DNA of 64,000 nucleotides from Corydoras sp. C115 (Eukaryota > Chordata > Actinopteri > Siluriformes > Callichthyidae): positions 1,709,001-1,773,000 of the forward strand of contig JAFMOC010000038.1 in the NCBI GenBank assembly GCA_019802505.1, read 5' to 3'. Position numbers and translations under genes: made by a program. The notes under the pieces were generated by a model. That model made no database searches. It saw only the letters and a list, made by a program, of their open reading frames with translations, and was not told the origin of the DNA. Shown in pieces: positions 14,022-26,275 of this stretch; within the stretch, counting starts at the first letter, position 1, and each line of letters begins with the position of its first letter.

Positions 14022-15741
14022 GTGTGTGTGTGTGTGTGTGAATATGACTGACATCAAAATAACAATCTGTAATGGATAAAAAGAGCATCACATTTAGAAT
14101 TTTTTCTTAATGAAGCTTTGCTTCCTCATTGCTAGTGACCATAAAAACACTTTATCACTTCCTTCTCTCATGTCTTTATTACTTATCAACTTCAATTAAT
14201 GTCTGACATTTTTTTATTTATAGGGTTTATAGTAAATACTGTTTTTATTTTTGGAAAGCACTTTAGCTGACAAGGACACCATTCTGTCTGCTAAGAGGTA
14301 TGTTCTAGTATGGAATGTTCCAAAAACTATTTTAATTGTAAATGCCTGGAGCTGCCAGTTGCACAAAACACCTTCACTTAAGATTTTTTATTAAAGCCAG
14401 GTTTTTTTTATTGAAATTGATTGCACAAAACAAGTCTGTTCCTTAAGATTTTTTCCTTGAAGTATTAAATATAAATGTCTTTACTTCCAAATATGACTAA
14501 TGTGATGTAAAAAATTATGTCCTTAAAAATCAAGCCTGTTAAAAAAAAACAAGTAAACAGATGGACCTATCTAAGATTGCCTTGACTAGAATAGAAACAA
14601 TGTGCTATCTTAGATAATACCTAATATCAATAATAACACATAATAATATCAATTATAACACATACAGTAAATACTGTAAACATATATTTATACTGTATCT
14701 ACAGAGAGTATAGAGACATGGCTTAGTTGTACAATGTGCAATTGCACACAGAATCCTTTATATATTCATATAAAGGTTAAATCAGTTTATCAGCTTTTTA
14801 ACAATCTAAATAATGCTCAAGAAAGTACATGATAGAACTGACCAGCTACTGGACTCTTATTTTTTAACTTATTAGTTATTTTTTAACTTGTGAAAGTAAT
14901 TTTGCAAAATTTGGTAATCTAAAATGTACTGAGAGTGTGATGTGGATAGTAGACTATAGAATGACAACACAACAACTATATTGACATCTTATTTTTTACT
15001 TACCCAGATGAGCGTTTGTGTTGATGGAGATTTTGAATTCTTGAAAGTCATTTTCCAAATAGATTTGATCAGCGTTAAAACACTTGGTGCAATTAAAATA
15101 CACCCAATAAACAGAAATGCATAGACTTTGGTTTCGAGAGTTTTTGATTGTTGGCTGCATAGGTTTATCAGCAACAACAGGGATGTCTGTGAAAAGTAAC
15201 AAATCGTTTTGTTTTTTTTCAGTACAAAATTGGCATATTGTTGTGAACATAAAGTATATTTTCTTGTGACTTACTTTGCTGAAGAATGCGAAGGAAAACA
15301 CCAAAAATCCAACAACTGTACATGTCACAATTTGGATAAGGCTCAGTAACTTGCTGGGTTTTTGTTCATCTGTAATAATGGGAGTCTCTTTGGCTACATC
15401 CCATGTCTGGATGCCACTGTAACAGATTGTAAATAAATAAATCATTGTCTCATAGCTGTTTCTGTCAATGTATTAAAAATATTGAACTACAATACTTAAA
15501 TATTAATAACTGTGATAATGTTCTTAATGTACATATTACTAAACAGGTTTAATATTTATGATGGTATTACTATTTTATAAACCCATACAGACAAAAGATA
15601 ACATAAGAAATTTTTCAAATTATACAATGTCCACTTTAATTTAAACACAATGATTTTTTGTTTTATTTAATACCACTTTAATATTTGGTAAAGAATAATT
15701 TAAACTTACTTGCGGTCTTTAAGCTCATATTCCTCATGCAT
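6369..15741 (-). CDS. Chitin synthase, copy B (complete, 20 coding exons, 1297 aa)
   Basis: Exons in transcript order: 15710-15741, 15275-15416, 15004-15186, 13095-13796, 12627-12973, 12454-12546, 12180-12332, 11288-11462, 10670-10762, 10436-10577, 9887-10087, 9482-9766, 8983-9171, 8316-8772, 8081-8178, 7834-7898, 7379-7489, 6856-7073, 6585-6693, 6369-6467. They sum to 3894 nt with every phase matching. Seen: N-terminal membrane helices (about 40-440), CATMWHET (480-487), DGDTDF (652-657, donor-sugar site), GEDRWLCT (755-762), QRRRW (793-797, the processive chitin synthase signature), further helices, SWGTR (978-982, known from animal chitin synthases), an acidic/charged stretch (about 1065-1155), then more helices and NALWLVTTFFLQ near the C-terminus. 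Family knowledge: makes chitin at the plasma membrane; fish and amphibians retain such genes. The final exon ends just after an A10 run. Confidence 0.93.
8779..8830. repeat. (CA)n(GA)n microsatellite at a splice acceptor
   Basis: On the minus strand this is (TC)n(TG)n directly upstream of the AG acceptor of chitin synthase B exon 14, so it serves as the polypyrimidine region. Confidence 0.9.
10141..10385 (+). repeat. V-SINE fragment, degenerate
   Basis: Head GGGGCGACACGATG, then TTTCCTTCCTGCAGCCC, AAAAACATGG, GTACCCAGCAATG and a 3' end with GACCTTAACAGAGGATTAA. The core is deleted. Lies in intron 10 of chitin synthase B. Confidence 0.6.
12974..13094 (-). other. Copy B intron 4, absent from copy A
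   Basis: A 121-bp intron between GTAAAT and CTGCAG separates copy B exons 13095-13796 and 12627-12973. Copy A encodes the same region as one uninterrupted exon (124-1208). Either one copy gained or the other lost this intron after duplication, or the copy A exon reads through a former intron in frame. Confidence 0.75.
13930..14040. repeat. (TA)n(CA)n(GT)n compound microsatellite
   Basis: About 40 TA units, then CA and GT runs that are self-complementary. In intron 3 of chitin synthase B. Confidence 0.95.
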
Positions 15742-16555
15742 GTTTGCCCTTGGCTGTGAGAAGGTGTTCTGAACGGGCACCTACTGCTGTCACATAAAAA
15801 TTGTTTTCAGGCTCCTCCTGTCACGAGATATATTTTAAAACCTTTGTTTCTGCTCTGACACTATCACTTGAGTAGAATTCTAAAACCGAAGCTGCCACAC
15901 CTTAGAATCGTTATTCACTTTAAAATAAGGAAGAAATAATAGTTTGAAGGTGACTAAGTTCGGATTCATTTTAGATGGGTGGAACATATCTGGCATTCCT
16001 GAATTAATGAGCGCTGAACAAAATGTAGATGCTCACTAAACTGCAAGGAAGTGCATTTTCAACATTTTGTTTACACAAGCAAGGAAACATCACTTTTCCG
16101 CTTTCAGCTGACCGTAAATTTATTGAAGGAACTGTAATTAGTTTTGCATAGTAACAATGACTTTTCACATGATTAAGCAAAATAATTTTTCAAGGCTGCC
16201 TACATTTTCAAAGATGGAAAAAAATAATTAAAAAAATGTCACCACAGACTTAATCAATACTACTGCTTTGCTAGGATAATCCTTTGTTCCTGTACAATAC
16301 ATTGACCTTCTATAAACATTAAAACCTAATCATTCATTTTATAAGCTGTTTATCCTCATCAAGTTTATGTTAGTGCATGAAACTTATCCTAAACTTTTAG
16401 TGTAATATACAAGCTTTTATGACAGACACAAAGACAAACTGTTTACAGAAATGTTTCTTTTCGCAACTTCACCTACTGGAATGTTTTTGGAATGTAAGAG
16501 GAAATCAAAGTTTATCTAATTATAGGATTAAGCGGAACATAATAGGGACTAAGGT

Positions 16556-16785
16556 GTGTGTGTGGGGGGGGGTCCCCGATGCCCATCCAGGAAAGAATGT
16601 ATTGGGCACTGGGCAAATCCAGGCCCAATCCATCACATACACATACACACATACACACTATATATAAAAAAAAACAAATTTCATAGGGCCAATTGAGTGC
16701 AGCCCACCCAGAATCTCGAATCGAACCCGTATCCCCAGCACAGAGAGGTGAATGTGCCCAGCTCTTCTAACCCCTCTTCTTAAAC
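16556..16785 (-). repeat. V-SINE, degenerate
   Basis: GATGCCCATCCAGGA, then GGGCCAATT, then a recognisable B-box complement (GAATCGAACCCG). Flanked by a G run. Confidence 0.55.
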
Positions 16786-16949
16786 ATAATGTCTCTTAAA
16801 CTTCACCCCAATTCTACACTCTTCATTCTGACAGAATATCAGTATCACATAATATAACAAGGAATCAGTAGTCAGGTTAGGTAACATTCATTTACTAGTA
16901 TCAGATATTGTTAATTTTTCATCTGAAATTATTATTTTCTAATTCTCTA

Positions 16950-17245
16950 CTAGGCTCGTGTGGGTTTTCCACGCCCATCTAGGGGAGAATGTCTCCAACG
17001 CTGAGCAGATACACCCAGGACAGGGCACCAATCCATTACTGGGCACACACAAACACAGACTACATATATAGGGACAATTTAGAGCATTCAATTCACCATC
17101 AATCCATGTTTTTGACCTGCGGGAAGAAACCATAGAACCAGGAGAAAACCCATGTGGACACTGGGAGCACATGTAAACTCCACCCAGATGAGGACTCGAA
17201 CCTGGATCCTCAGTGCTGCTAACCACTACGCCCCCGTAACACCCA
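16950..17245 (-). repeat. V-SINE, degenerate
   Basis: CACGCCCATCTAGGGGAGAA, GGGCACCAATCCAT, the core complement GGAGAAAACCCATGTGGAC, and the head TAACCACTACGCCCCCG. Confidence 0.75.
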
Positions 17246-17284
17246 TAATGGTAATTTGTTGTGTATATTTTTAAATCAGTAAAC

Positions 17285-17580
17285 TTCAGTCAGATGTCAG
17301 GTTGATGATATCAGATATCATGTGTCAAATGTTAGCTGCCATGTGTCACATGTATGATCTATCTAGTCATGTCAGATATTAGCTGTTGATGTCCATGTGT
17401 CAAGTGTCAGTTGTCAAAAACCAGTTACAAGATGTTGAATGTTTGGTGGCAAGTAACAGGTGTTAGGTCTTAGGTGCAGTTCATCGTTATAAGATCAGGT
17501 GTCAGTTGTTATCAGATAGTAGGTGTCAGATATCACTTGTAAAGTATCACTTGCCAGGCATTAATCAAGTGTCAGTTTTT
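17285..17580 (+). repeat. Degenerate tandem array of GTGTCAG-like units
   Basis: About 300 bp built of drifting units around AGGTGTCAGATATCA/GTGTCAGTTGTT, with many CAGATAT, TGTCA and GGTGT words at irregular 10-20 bp spacing. Looks like an old minisatellite. Confidence 0.6.
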
Positions 17581-18105
17581 ACAATCTAGGCATCAAATAA
17601 TAGATTAAATAAAAGCTTTTAATTTTTTTAAGTGGTTACCTAATTTAGTATGGCGCAACATTATTGTACATAAGAATGCACAATTATGTGTATTATCTAT
17701 GTCTAAGTGCCTAAATCTGTTTCCTTTGTATTGTCTTCCTATTGTTTGTGTTTTCGAGAATTAGGTTTAGTTTGGTTTATGTTAATTCCACATGCTCCGG
17801 AGTGCTTTGTGTTTTGTTATAAAATGTATTGCCTTAAGTTTGTTTTTCTGCTGTGTTTCTGTTATTAATTTGCACTGCAATAGTCACATCCGAAAACATG
17901 TAAAAAGACTCAGCGTGTAAATAAAGTAACAACTCTGTACATTTATTTAATTAAATAAATAATATATATATAATAATAACAACAAAAAATTAGTGAGACT
18001 ATACCATATTCATCTTAAGTAAAGATATAATGACTTTATTAGTCACTTAATACTGACTGGCTTTATTATACTAATATAGTTTTATATATGATGGATTATA
18101 TATAA

Positions 18106-18107
<2 letters not shown>

Positions 18108-18186
<79 letters not shown>

Positions 18187-18189
18187 TAA

Positions 18190-18233
<44 letters not shown>

Positions 18234-18285
18234 TTACATGATGGATTTTATATATATATATGTATGTATATACTGTACATACATA
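18108..18285. repeat. (TA)n(CA)n microsatellite
   Basis: A long TA run, then CA repeats to about 18230 and more TA/CATA. Confidence 0.95.
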
Positions 18286-18605
18286 CATACTTTAATGAGC
18301 AATTACACAATATGTCAATTGGTAGAAATCGGTAAGTTACGTTTTACAAGTGAAACAATTAAAAGGAAATAGGTCAGTTTGTAATTTGTCCACTAGAGGC
18401 AACAGATAAGACAAGTCTTGCTTCTAGCCTTTTAGTAGGCTGTTATTTTTACTAAAATGCAGATGGGATTTTATAACTACTTAAAGTCTATTTTTGTGTA
18501 ACAATTTACTTATTACATTTATTTATTGAAATAATACCGGTTATATTCACTTAATTAAATTTATTAAATACTTTTAATTAATTAACACAAATTAATTTAA
18601 TCAAA

Positions 18606-18950
18606 GGGCGGCATGGTGGCTTAGTGGTTAGCACGTTCGCCTCTCAGCGCTAGGGATTCCCGGTTCGAATCCCCATCTGGGTGGAGTTTCCATGTTCTCC
18701 CCGTGTCCGCGTGGGTTTCCTCCGGGTTCTCCGGTTTCCTCCCACAGTCCAAAAACATGGATCAAGTCAATTGAATTCTCAAAATTGCCCCATATAGAGT
18801 GTGTCTGCGTGACTGAGTGTGTGCCCAGCGATGGATTGGCGCCTGGGTGTATCTGCCCAGCCCAGTGCCCAGTGTTCTCCCCTGGATGGGCATGGGGAAC
18901 CCTACTGCGACCCTAATAGAGGATAAAGCGGAAGATAATGAATGAATGAA
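18606..18950 (+). repeat. V-SINE, nearly full length
   Basis: Pol III A box in GTGGCTTAGTGGTTAGCACG, B box GGTTCGAATCCC, vertebrate core TTCTCCCCGTGTCCGCGTG, and an AATGAATGAATG tail. Confidence 0.9.
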
Positions 18951-20741
18951 TAATTTAATCAATCAGATCCAGCCAGAATTTAGATATGGATTTCTAGGTT
19001 ATATAAAAGGGTTAAAGCTTTACTTTTTTCTCTGAATTGTAAATAAGGTATTGAATAATATGTGCAGTATGTAAACTTTTTGTCTTTTTTACATTTATTC
19101 CACTATGTATTACTAGCCTACTCTTTGGACATTTGAGTCTTGATTACACAAAACAGATGTAGTCTCAGTAAGGTGTATGTGGAAAAAAAAGTTTTATAAG
19201 GCTTTTCATTTGTTTTACTAATTATACTCTGGCACTGTGGTGTAGCCAAAAATGTAATTGCAGCTGAGCCTAAATAAAACTGGGTGGACCACACGACATA
19301 ATAGCAAGAAATTTCCCAAAAAATTCTGCTGAAAGTGGGTTTGCCGTTTTACTATATTGATATCCTTTATCAACCCTAAAACATAACCCAGTGTACTGCA
19401 TATAGTTACTGTAACAAGATGTTATGTTTAGAAACTGCAAATGCATGCACAATCAAAACAGCATTACAAACCGTGAATGAAAATAATATTATCAATGCCA
19501 AGTGTCTGCAAAATACAGACAGTCTACAGCTATGTAAACAGCTGATCAAAACGTGCAAAAAAAAGTGCAAAAAATATATATACATTTTTTGAAATATCAG
19601 GTTTACCAACCTTTAGAGGTGACCTGCATGTAAGCTACGATAGCCATCTGTGAAGACTGTGAAAACATTTGGAAAACAGACGTTTGAGTGTATGGGCCAA
19701 GGTAAGAAATGGGTGAACTTAGCACTTACAATAATCACTTGTAAATGCAACACAGATTAAAATTGAAATGATTTATTAACATAGTTAATTAATGCGACTT
19801 ATTTAACTTAAGCTAACTTTAAATAATAAGCACATGATAAACTGATGTATTGAGTACAAAGACCCGTTTAGAAATTTGCTAGATATTAGGCCAACAATTG
19901 CTCTATATGTTAGCATGTTAACAGCAACTTAATACAAATTAACTCTGAATTCACTCAAAATGAGCAGAGCTTCTTAGTAAAGAGCTTACAAAAACACCAG
20001 CTTTAATTTAAACATAATGTTGCCATTTTATTGTTAATGGATTAACAAGATCTTTTGCACAAGATCTTTTTTATTTTAAATATACTCGATTTCTGTTAAA
20101 GTGAAATTATTAAAGTAATCTAATAAAAACTTTTATAATGTTTTCTTTTCTGGGTGTATTTTTTTCTTTTTTTTTTTTTTGCTGCTATCACCTTTGCTTG
20201 CCACTGATGGTTCTGTGAAGCTAAGACAAACTTAATTGAGCTGAAATTAAATCTTACTGGGGTCTTGCATGTTCAATTTCCAATGATGTCATGGTAAGGC
20301 ATTGAAATGTATTCCTGCGAATTGAAGATGAGTGGGTGGATAACTTATCCACTACCAAAGAAATTCACCAGCAGAATCATAGAAACAGCAGAAACCTGTT
20401 GGTGCAGGTAGAGTGCATGAAAAAGAATCTATGCACAGCTAAAGCATGGTGGCTGTTGTTTCCTTGCAAAGAGGAATGCTGTGTGCCAGGGGTAAGCTGT
20501 TTCCTTGTACAACCCGTCAGCTTTTTGTTTGCATTACTGCTTCAGTTCTCAAAATGAGTAGAAGAAGATTTCCATCTTATTGAGCAGCCTAAAGATTTTT
20601 TAAATCCTAGATTCCTTTCTGTTTAGAGTGAAAGAGTTTTACACATGCAAAAGCCTGGACAAATAGACACCTATCTTGGCAAAAAGAGGACAAAGTTGAA
20701 GTAAAATCCTGTGAGCACGGTGGAAAAAGACGACTGTTAAC

Positions 20742-23700
20742 ATGCACCAAGGTCGCTTGCGCTTACGTCCATGGCTGGAACAGCAGATCAGATCAGGAAA
20801 CTATCCTGGAGTCATTTGGCTGGATGAGGTATGTTTTAAATTGGAAACTTTCTGCTTTCCAACATCACAAATATCATGTTCTATTGTGAAATGTTAAAGT
20901 GGCAACAACAGTACTAAATCTATTTCTTCATGGCTTTGTCAGTTTCTGTTGTTTGATAGTAAGCTGCATGATACACTGATCATTCGATCACAAAAGTTTA
21001 CTCTTACATACTGTAAGTTTCTGTCTGCCATGCTGTTCAGTTTTATTTCTATAGCACATGCTAGGACAATTGGTCAGATGCTGCAAAAACACCAAGAATG
21101 AGGAAAACAAGCTCATATAACAATTCCATGAATAATATAATACAGTTTAATCGTATGCCAACTTACACACATCTTAAGTGTTTTACAATTTAAGTATTTT
21201 AACCCGTTTAATCTTATAGTGAAAAAAATTCAAACGATAAATTATTGTAAAATTCTCTTTTTTTACAAATATTTTTTGTATTACATTTAGTTACTTTGAA
21301 ACAGCAAATTGTATATAATATACTGTTTATTTTGTCATTTAAGATTATTATTTTTAGATAATTCAGTAATTAAAGTACATAGAAATTTGATTATTGGACA
21401 AATGGCATTATGTGATTTGCTAAATGTAGGAGACTTGCACCTTAAAGTTCAAAAATGTAAATGAAACATGAGCAAACTCAACTTTACTGCAAATTTAAAT
21501 TTCACTACTCCTGCAATATGTGATTGTGTTTAGGAAAATTTAAATCCCTAAGTACTTTAGTAAGTAATAAGTAAATTTCTTCTTTCTTTACATCGTCAAT
21601 CTTAAGGCTGCCCAGATTTTTCAGATTCCTTGGAAGCATGCTGCTCGACATGGTTGGAGTATAGACAAGGACGCCACTTTGTTCCGAAACTGGGCCATCC
21701 ATACAGGTGAGAGACAAGTCCAGACACCAGTAGACAATATCTCCAATAACGCCTAGAAGCTGCTTTCCCCAACGAGCACAGATACTATTGCAAACATCTC
21801 CTATAGGACTGAGGTGCGGTACATGAGAGTAATCAGCTTGCTGGAAAGCTTGATGCACAATCATGTTTCAAGTTTGAAATCTAATATCAAAAAAAGTCAA
21901 AGTATTATTGTATTTTATTAAAATATAGAAAATTAAATCATATACATTCCATGCTCTTTCTTAGATATTTTTTAAGCTGTTATTATGTTTCCAAACTGTT
22001 CAATATGATTAAATCTACTAATTCATCTATATAAAAAAACAACAAATCACAACTAGGCAAATAGAAATTTTTAATAGATTGTAGTTAATTGAATTGTAAA
22101 TAAAACTATGATTAAGTGATGGTTTGGCACCCTGTCTTGAGTGCATCTGCACAGCGTCCAAAACGTTCTCCCCTAAATGTGCATGGGGAACACCACAACT
22201 CAAATATGGGAATAAGTGGAAAATAATGATACAAGAGGAGACATTTTTATCTTCTTGACAGTTACTGATGTTCTTATTGTAATAATAAGTGATGGGAATA
22301 ATGGAAAAGAGTATCAACATGTATGTAGAAAGGTTGTTTTTTTCAGCACCATGTTTTTCCATCACTCTGAAAGCTAATCCAGATATTTAAGGCTCCACAT
22401 AAATGCTTTAATTAGCTAACTGGAGTATGAAGTACAAGTTCTTTGTACAATTGTTAATTGTTTAAAAATGTTTTACTAATACATCTTTATATGATGAAAT
22501 ATTGTGAGGACCAAGGCTTAAATGGAGGACTCGGGTGTAAAATAATTTTTATAAAAATTCTGTATGTATGCAGTTAAGTGCTCAGTCCAAACCAGGTTTA
22601 TTAAATCAACAATACATAATATACAATATACTTTGTGAAAAATATCCTCTATGAAAATAAAAGTGTTTACAGGTCTTTATTTCCCCATCCTGGCAGGATT
22701 GCAGACCCTTCCAATAGAAATCAATGTTTTGTAAATTAGAACCAAACGTGTTCCATCAACAATTATGCATTTAATTGAGTTATGAGCTTTTGCTAGTTCC
22801 ATTTAAAATAAACTAAATTTTTTCTTCCCTACTTGTTTTAATAAATAAAGCCTATTCTATACTCCAGGTTTTATGACAGTTCACATACTATATACAGATT
22901 GGACATTCTTTACATTTTGTTCTTTTATTTTTGTTGTAACATATTTTGATTCCTCTTATACTTGTTAATTTAAGGGAGATACAGGCCTGACAGAGACAAA
23001 CCAGATCCCAAAACATGGAAAGCCAACTTTCGATGTGCCATTAAATCCCTGCCAGATGTTAAGGAGCTTCAAGACCAAAGCAACAAGAAAGGTCACAATG
23101 CTTTTAGGGTCTTCAAACTTCTCCATAGCAAAATGGGGAAAAAAACAAAAGGCAAGAACAAGAAATATACACAAATATTGCATTATTCATTTAAGTAATC
23201 AATAAAACTGTGGAATTTGTGCTAAATTACTTGCAACAAAAACATTTCAAGAAAACTATACAGTTTCTTGAACAATGCATGCTTGATTGTCAAGTTGATT
23301 AACCAAATCCATTTTTTGTAATAATTTTATTAGTGAAATTAATTCCAGCTTATTCCAGAGATTATGAAACAACCCCAATATAAAATGTACTTCTTTTTTT
23401 TAATACACCAGGAACATTTTGTAGGGAGAATAGTCAAGATATTGCAACTGAGGTTTGCTCCAGAAACAGCTACTACACAATACCATCAGTTAAAGAAGAG
23501 CAATCAGCTACTTACTGTTCTTCGCCAGACAACACCAGAACACTGGCACATGGTAAGTAAAAATACAAAGCCAGGCTTTACTCACAGTTATTGCTTTTTA
23601 TATAACTATATGCATTACAGTTAAAAGCAATGATTTGTAGTGGATCTAAAATCTGTACGCTCTGCAGTTTCTCTTTCCCTTTATACCAAAACTCGCCAAT

Positions 23701-24833
23701 AGTCTAAAAATGAAATACAAATTGTACCTGAATTAAGCAAACAATGGGAGCTTTTGTAAAAGTGACAGAACTAAATAAGTAACTGTGTATTAGGCTTTTA
23801 TATCTTAATTCTGCATTTTACAAAACATGAATGTAAATCTTTCCACAGACGTCCAAACAAATGCAATGGAAGAGCACGAACAAACAGAAGCAGTGTTGAA
23901 GGTAAATTATGACTTTAAAACATTTGGTTCTACAACAAAAATTGACAAGGACTCAACTAAAGTTTGAAGGTAGTTTCAAGCATTCAATGGATTTGACTTT
24001 CCTGATAGTTAAACCAGTTAATTTAAGATGATCCCCATAAACCAGAATAGTGCAATGTGGGGTTATGATTGAATATCTTTGATAACTTTTAAGGTTTGAT
24101 GACTTACCCATAATCATTCTGAAAATGATTAGATAATTTAAGTTCTCTACAGGCATGATGAAGTTTCTGCTGCTTTACCAATGAAAGAATGATGTTCTTC
24201 TGCTCAGCAGATTGTAGATCATTTACAGACCGTGGAAACCTGGAGCCTCCCTTTTGAACATGATAGAGTGTGGAGACCTACAAATAATTGGGCAGAAGGA
24301 CATTGTAAGTTAACATTCATAACAATATATGTATACGGTTGGATAGGATACAATATACAAAATTAATTAGATTAATTTATTCATTTTCAAAGTGTACTAG
24401 ACAAGCTTAAAGACAAAAATATACAGAGGAACAATGTAGCATTAAAAATAAAAGAATGTGAAAAAGTAGCACAGTATTGCAGACAAGTCTAAACTTATAC
24501 ACAATATTGACTGCCTGGCTTGGGATTCAAACGTAAGACATTGGTAACTTTTTTGGTTCATTATTTATATTATTTAAAATTTTTTAGTTGTACAGAGGAG
24601 TTAAGTATATTAATTGGAAATATATTACATTTAATTGCCGTCTCATTCCCAGATTCTACACCACAGACTGACATTTTATTTGCCATTCACCTTTTTACAA
24701 CTTATTTTTATTTTCAGATGACATAACGGACTACCCCACCTACACAGACTTGCACTACCGCAGCATCACGGGTCAATTCTCCAGAGATTTACAGCAAGTT
24801 TGTTCAGATCCCTGCTCCACATTGTACGCTTGA
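20742..24833 (+). CDS. Interferon regulatory factor, IRF1-like (IRF1b/IRF11 type), 255 aa
   Basis: Nuclear transcription factor family that binds GAAA repeats in interferon and immune promoters. Exons: 20742-20828, 21607-21706, 22975-23151, 23412-23552, 23849-23901, 24211-24304, 24718-24833; 768 nt with all phases matching. The N-terminal DNA-binding domain has the tryptophan repeat W11, W26, W38, W58, W77, with PWKHAARHGW, FRNWAIHTG and KTWKANFRCA, closest to the IRF1/IRF2 group. A basic stretch follows at about 117-122. The rest is short and divergent; no IRF-association domain is seen. At 255 aa it is shorter than mammalian IRF1. The exon 3 donor is GC (AAAAG/GCAAGA), forced by the reading phase. 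The ATG (AACATGC) sits where IRF1 starts. Upstream noncoding exons were not found. Family call is firm; the exact paralogue is open. Confidence 0.93.
22119..22232 (+). repeat. V-SINE 3' fragment
   Basis: GGCACCCTGTCTTGAG through GCATGGGGAACACC and a GGAAAATAATGAT-like end. In intron 2 of the IRF gene. Confidence 0.65.
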
Positions 24834-26275
24834 CTAAAAAGAGGAAAGCAGACAAATATAAGCATATTGGATACTCAGATTGTAAGCATGAACAGGAACA
24901 TTAAACATGGCTCATGTCAAGACACTGATGCTGCTGATGTATTAGCCATGCAACTTGTAAAACATGTATGACCCAAATCTGAGCTGCTGGAACTTTTGAA
25001 TTCAGTTTTCTTTAAAACCAGTAACATCATTGAGTTTTGCATAACCAAGATCAAATGGGTTTGGGAAAATTCTGAGGAAAGACATGTCCCAGTCTTTCAG
25101 TTCAAACTGGAAAGATCCCCAAAGTAAAAAACACTATGTGCATTAACTTTGAGTTTAGCATTCGAGTTTCTTTTTAAATTACATTATTACTGTTGAATGT
25201 TTGCTGTGTGTATGATTTATGGCTTTTTCTGTTGGAATAAAATTATTTGTGCTATGAAACACTTCTGTACTCAGATCAAGTATGGAAAATGTGTTTCAGT
25301 GACTACACACAATTAGCTGTAAACTTGTAAAGCCAGTATAGTTGCTGGCAAAGGATTTAACATAATTACCTTCAATTCAGTGGAATTTGACACAGGCAGC
25401 CATCTCACATAACAGATTACCTATGAGAATCAATTGACTTCACATGAGAATCATTAAGATCATTTGAGCTACGATGAACTTTGACACGTTTCTAAATGGC
25501 GCTATAAGGGGCAAGTAAATTGATGCATCAAAAAAAGGCATTTCAGCAATATGGATGATACATTAGAGATAAAAATGCAATGTTTATCAGCAATGCTTAA
25601 TTTAGAAAAGTACAGGTTTACGGTGTATTTATAACCATTTACATATAATGTCAAGCTTCACAGATGCAAAGGTCAGTTTTTTTCGATAATTTTTTTTTAA
25701 AACACAGATCAATTATATACTGTACAAAAGAAACAGATGGTAATTTTAGGAAAAAAAAACATAAAAAAAAGAAAAAAGATTTAAATGTATTATGACCTGT
25801 TTTATATATAAAATGGTTACGTGACTGTACAAAACACTTTTGCATTCATAAGAATGCAATTCATAAACACTAACATTATAGATTTGACTGGTTTGAAGAG
25901 AATAATTATGAAGTAGTTAAAAAAATAATTACACTGCTAATTATTAAATGTTAATTCTTTAAAAAACCTTAAAAGAGCATTTCGTGGCCTCCAGCAATTT
26001 GTGGCTTCTTTAGTGCAGTGAATAATAAAAAGACTAAAGAAAGTATTTTGTTTTTTTAAGACCACTTTAATGAACATCTCATTCATGTGAATGGGCTTAA
26101 ACATGGCTGCTTAAATACACAATCGCAATGCAATTACATGGTTTCGACTTGGCGAAGTTTAGGAATGCGACGTTCCATTGGTGGGCAAATTTTCTCTCGA
26201 TAAACAGTAACATAAAAAGCACCAGGCAGTTGTAAAAAAGCTGGAGAAAAGTCACAGGATGGCTAATGTGGTGAT
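24834..26275. other. 3' UTRs and spacer between IRF and ddx21
   Basis: Convergent 3' ends share this 1.4 kb. It is AT-rich, non-coding in all frames on inspection, and has no SINE. Confidence 0.6.
25236..25241 (+). promoter_or_regulatory. Likely poly(A) signal of the IRF gene
   Basis: AATAAA about 400 nt after the stop at 24833, in the interval before the convergent ddx21 gene. Confidence 0.5.

Larger units (their letters stand above)
15742..20741. other. Intergenic, repeat-rich (chitin synthase B to IRF)
   Basis: 5 kb between divergent start codons of chitin synthase B and the IRF gene. It holds three SINEs, the GTGTCAG array and a TA/CA microsatellite. Both promoters must lie here. No clear TATA box or ISRE was recognised. 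Open frames are short or fall in repeats. Confidence 0.6.

Noticed and set aside
18082..18288. Tyr/Ile-repeat protein
   Set aside because: Translation of a TA/CA microsatellite.
18606..18680. tRNA gene
   Set aside because: A and B boxes are present, but the head continues into the V-SINE core and occurs many times; it is the SINE promoter.
20336..20557. Small plus-strand frame upstream of the IRF gene
   Set aside because: No family features or Kozak support; probably chance or IRF 5' sequence.
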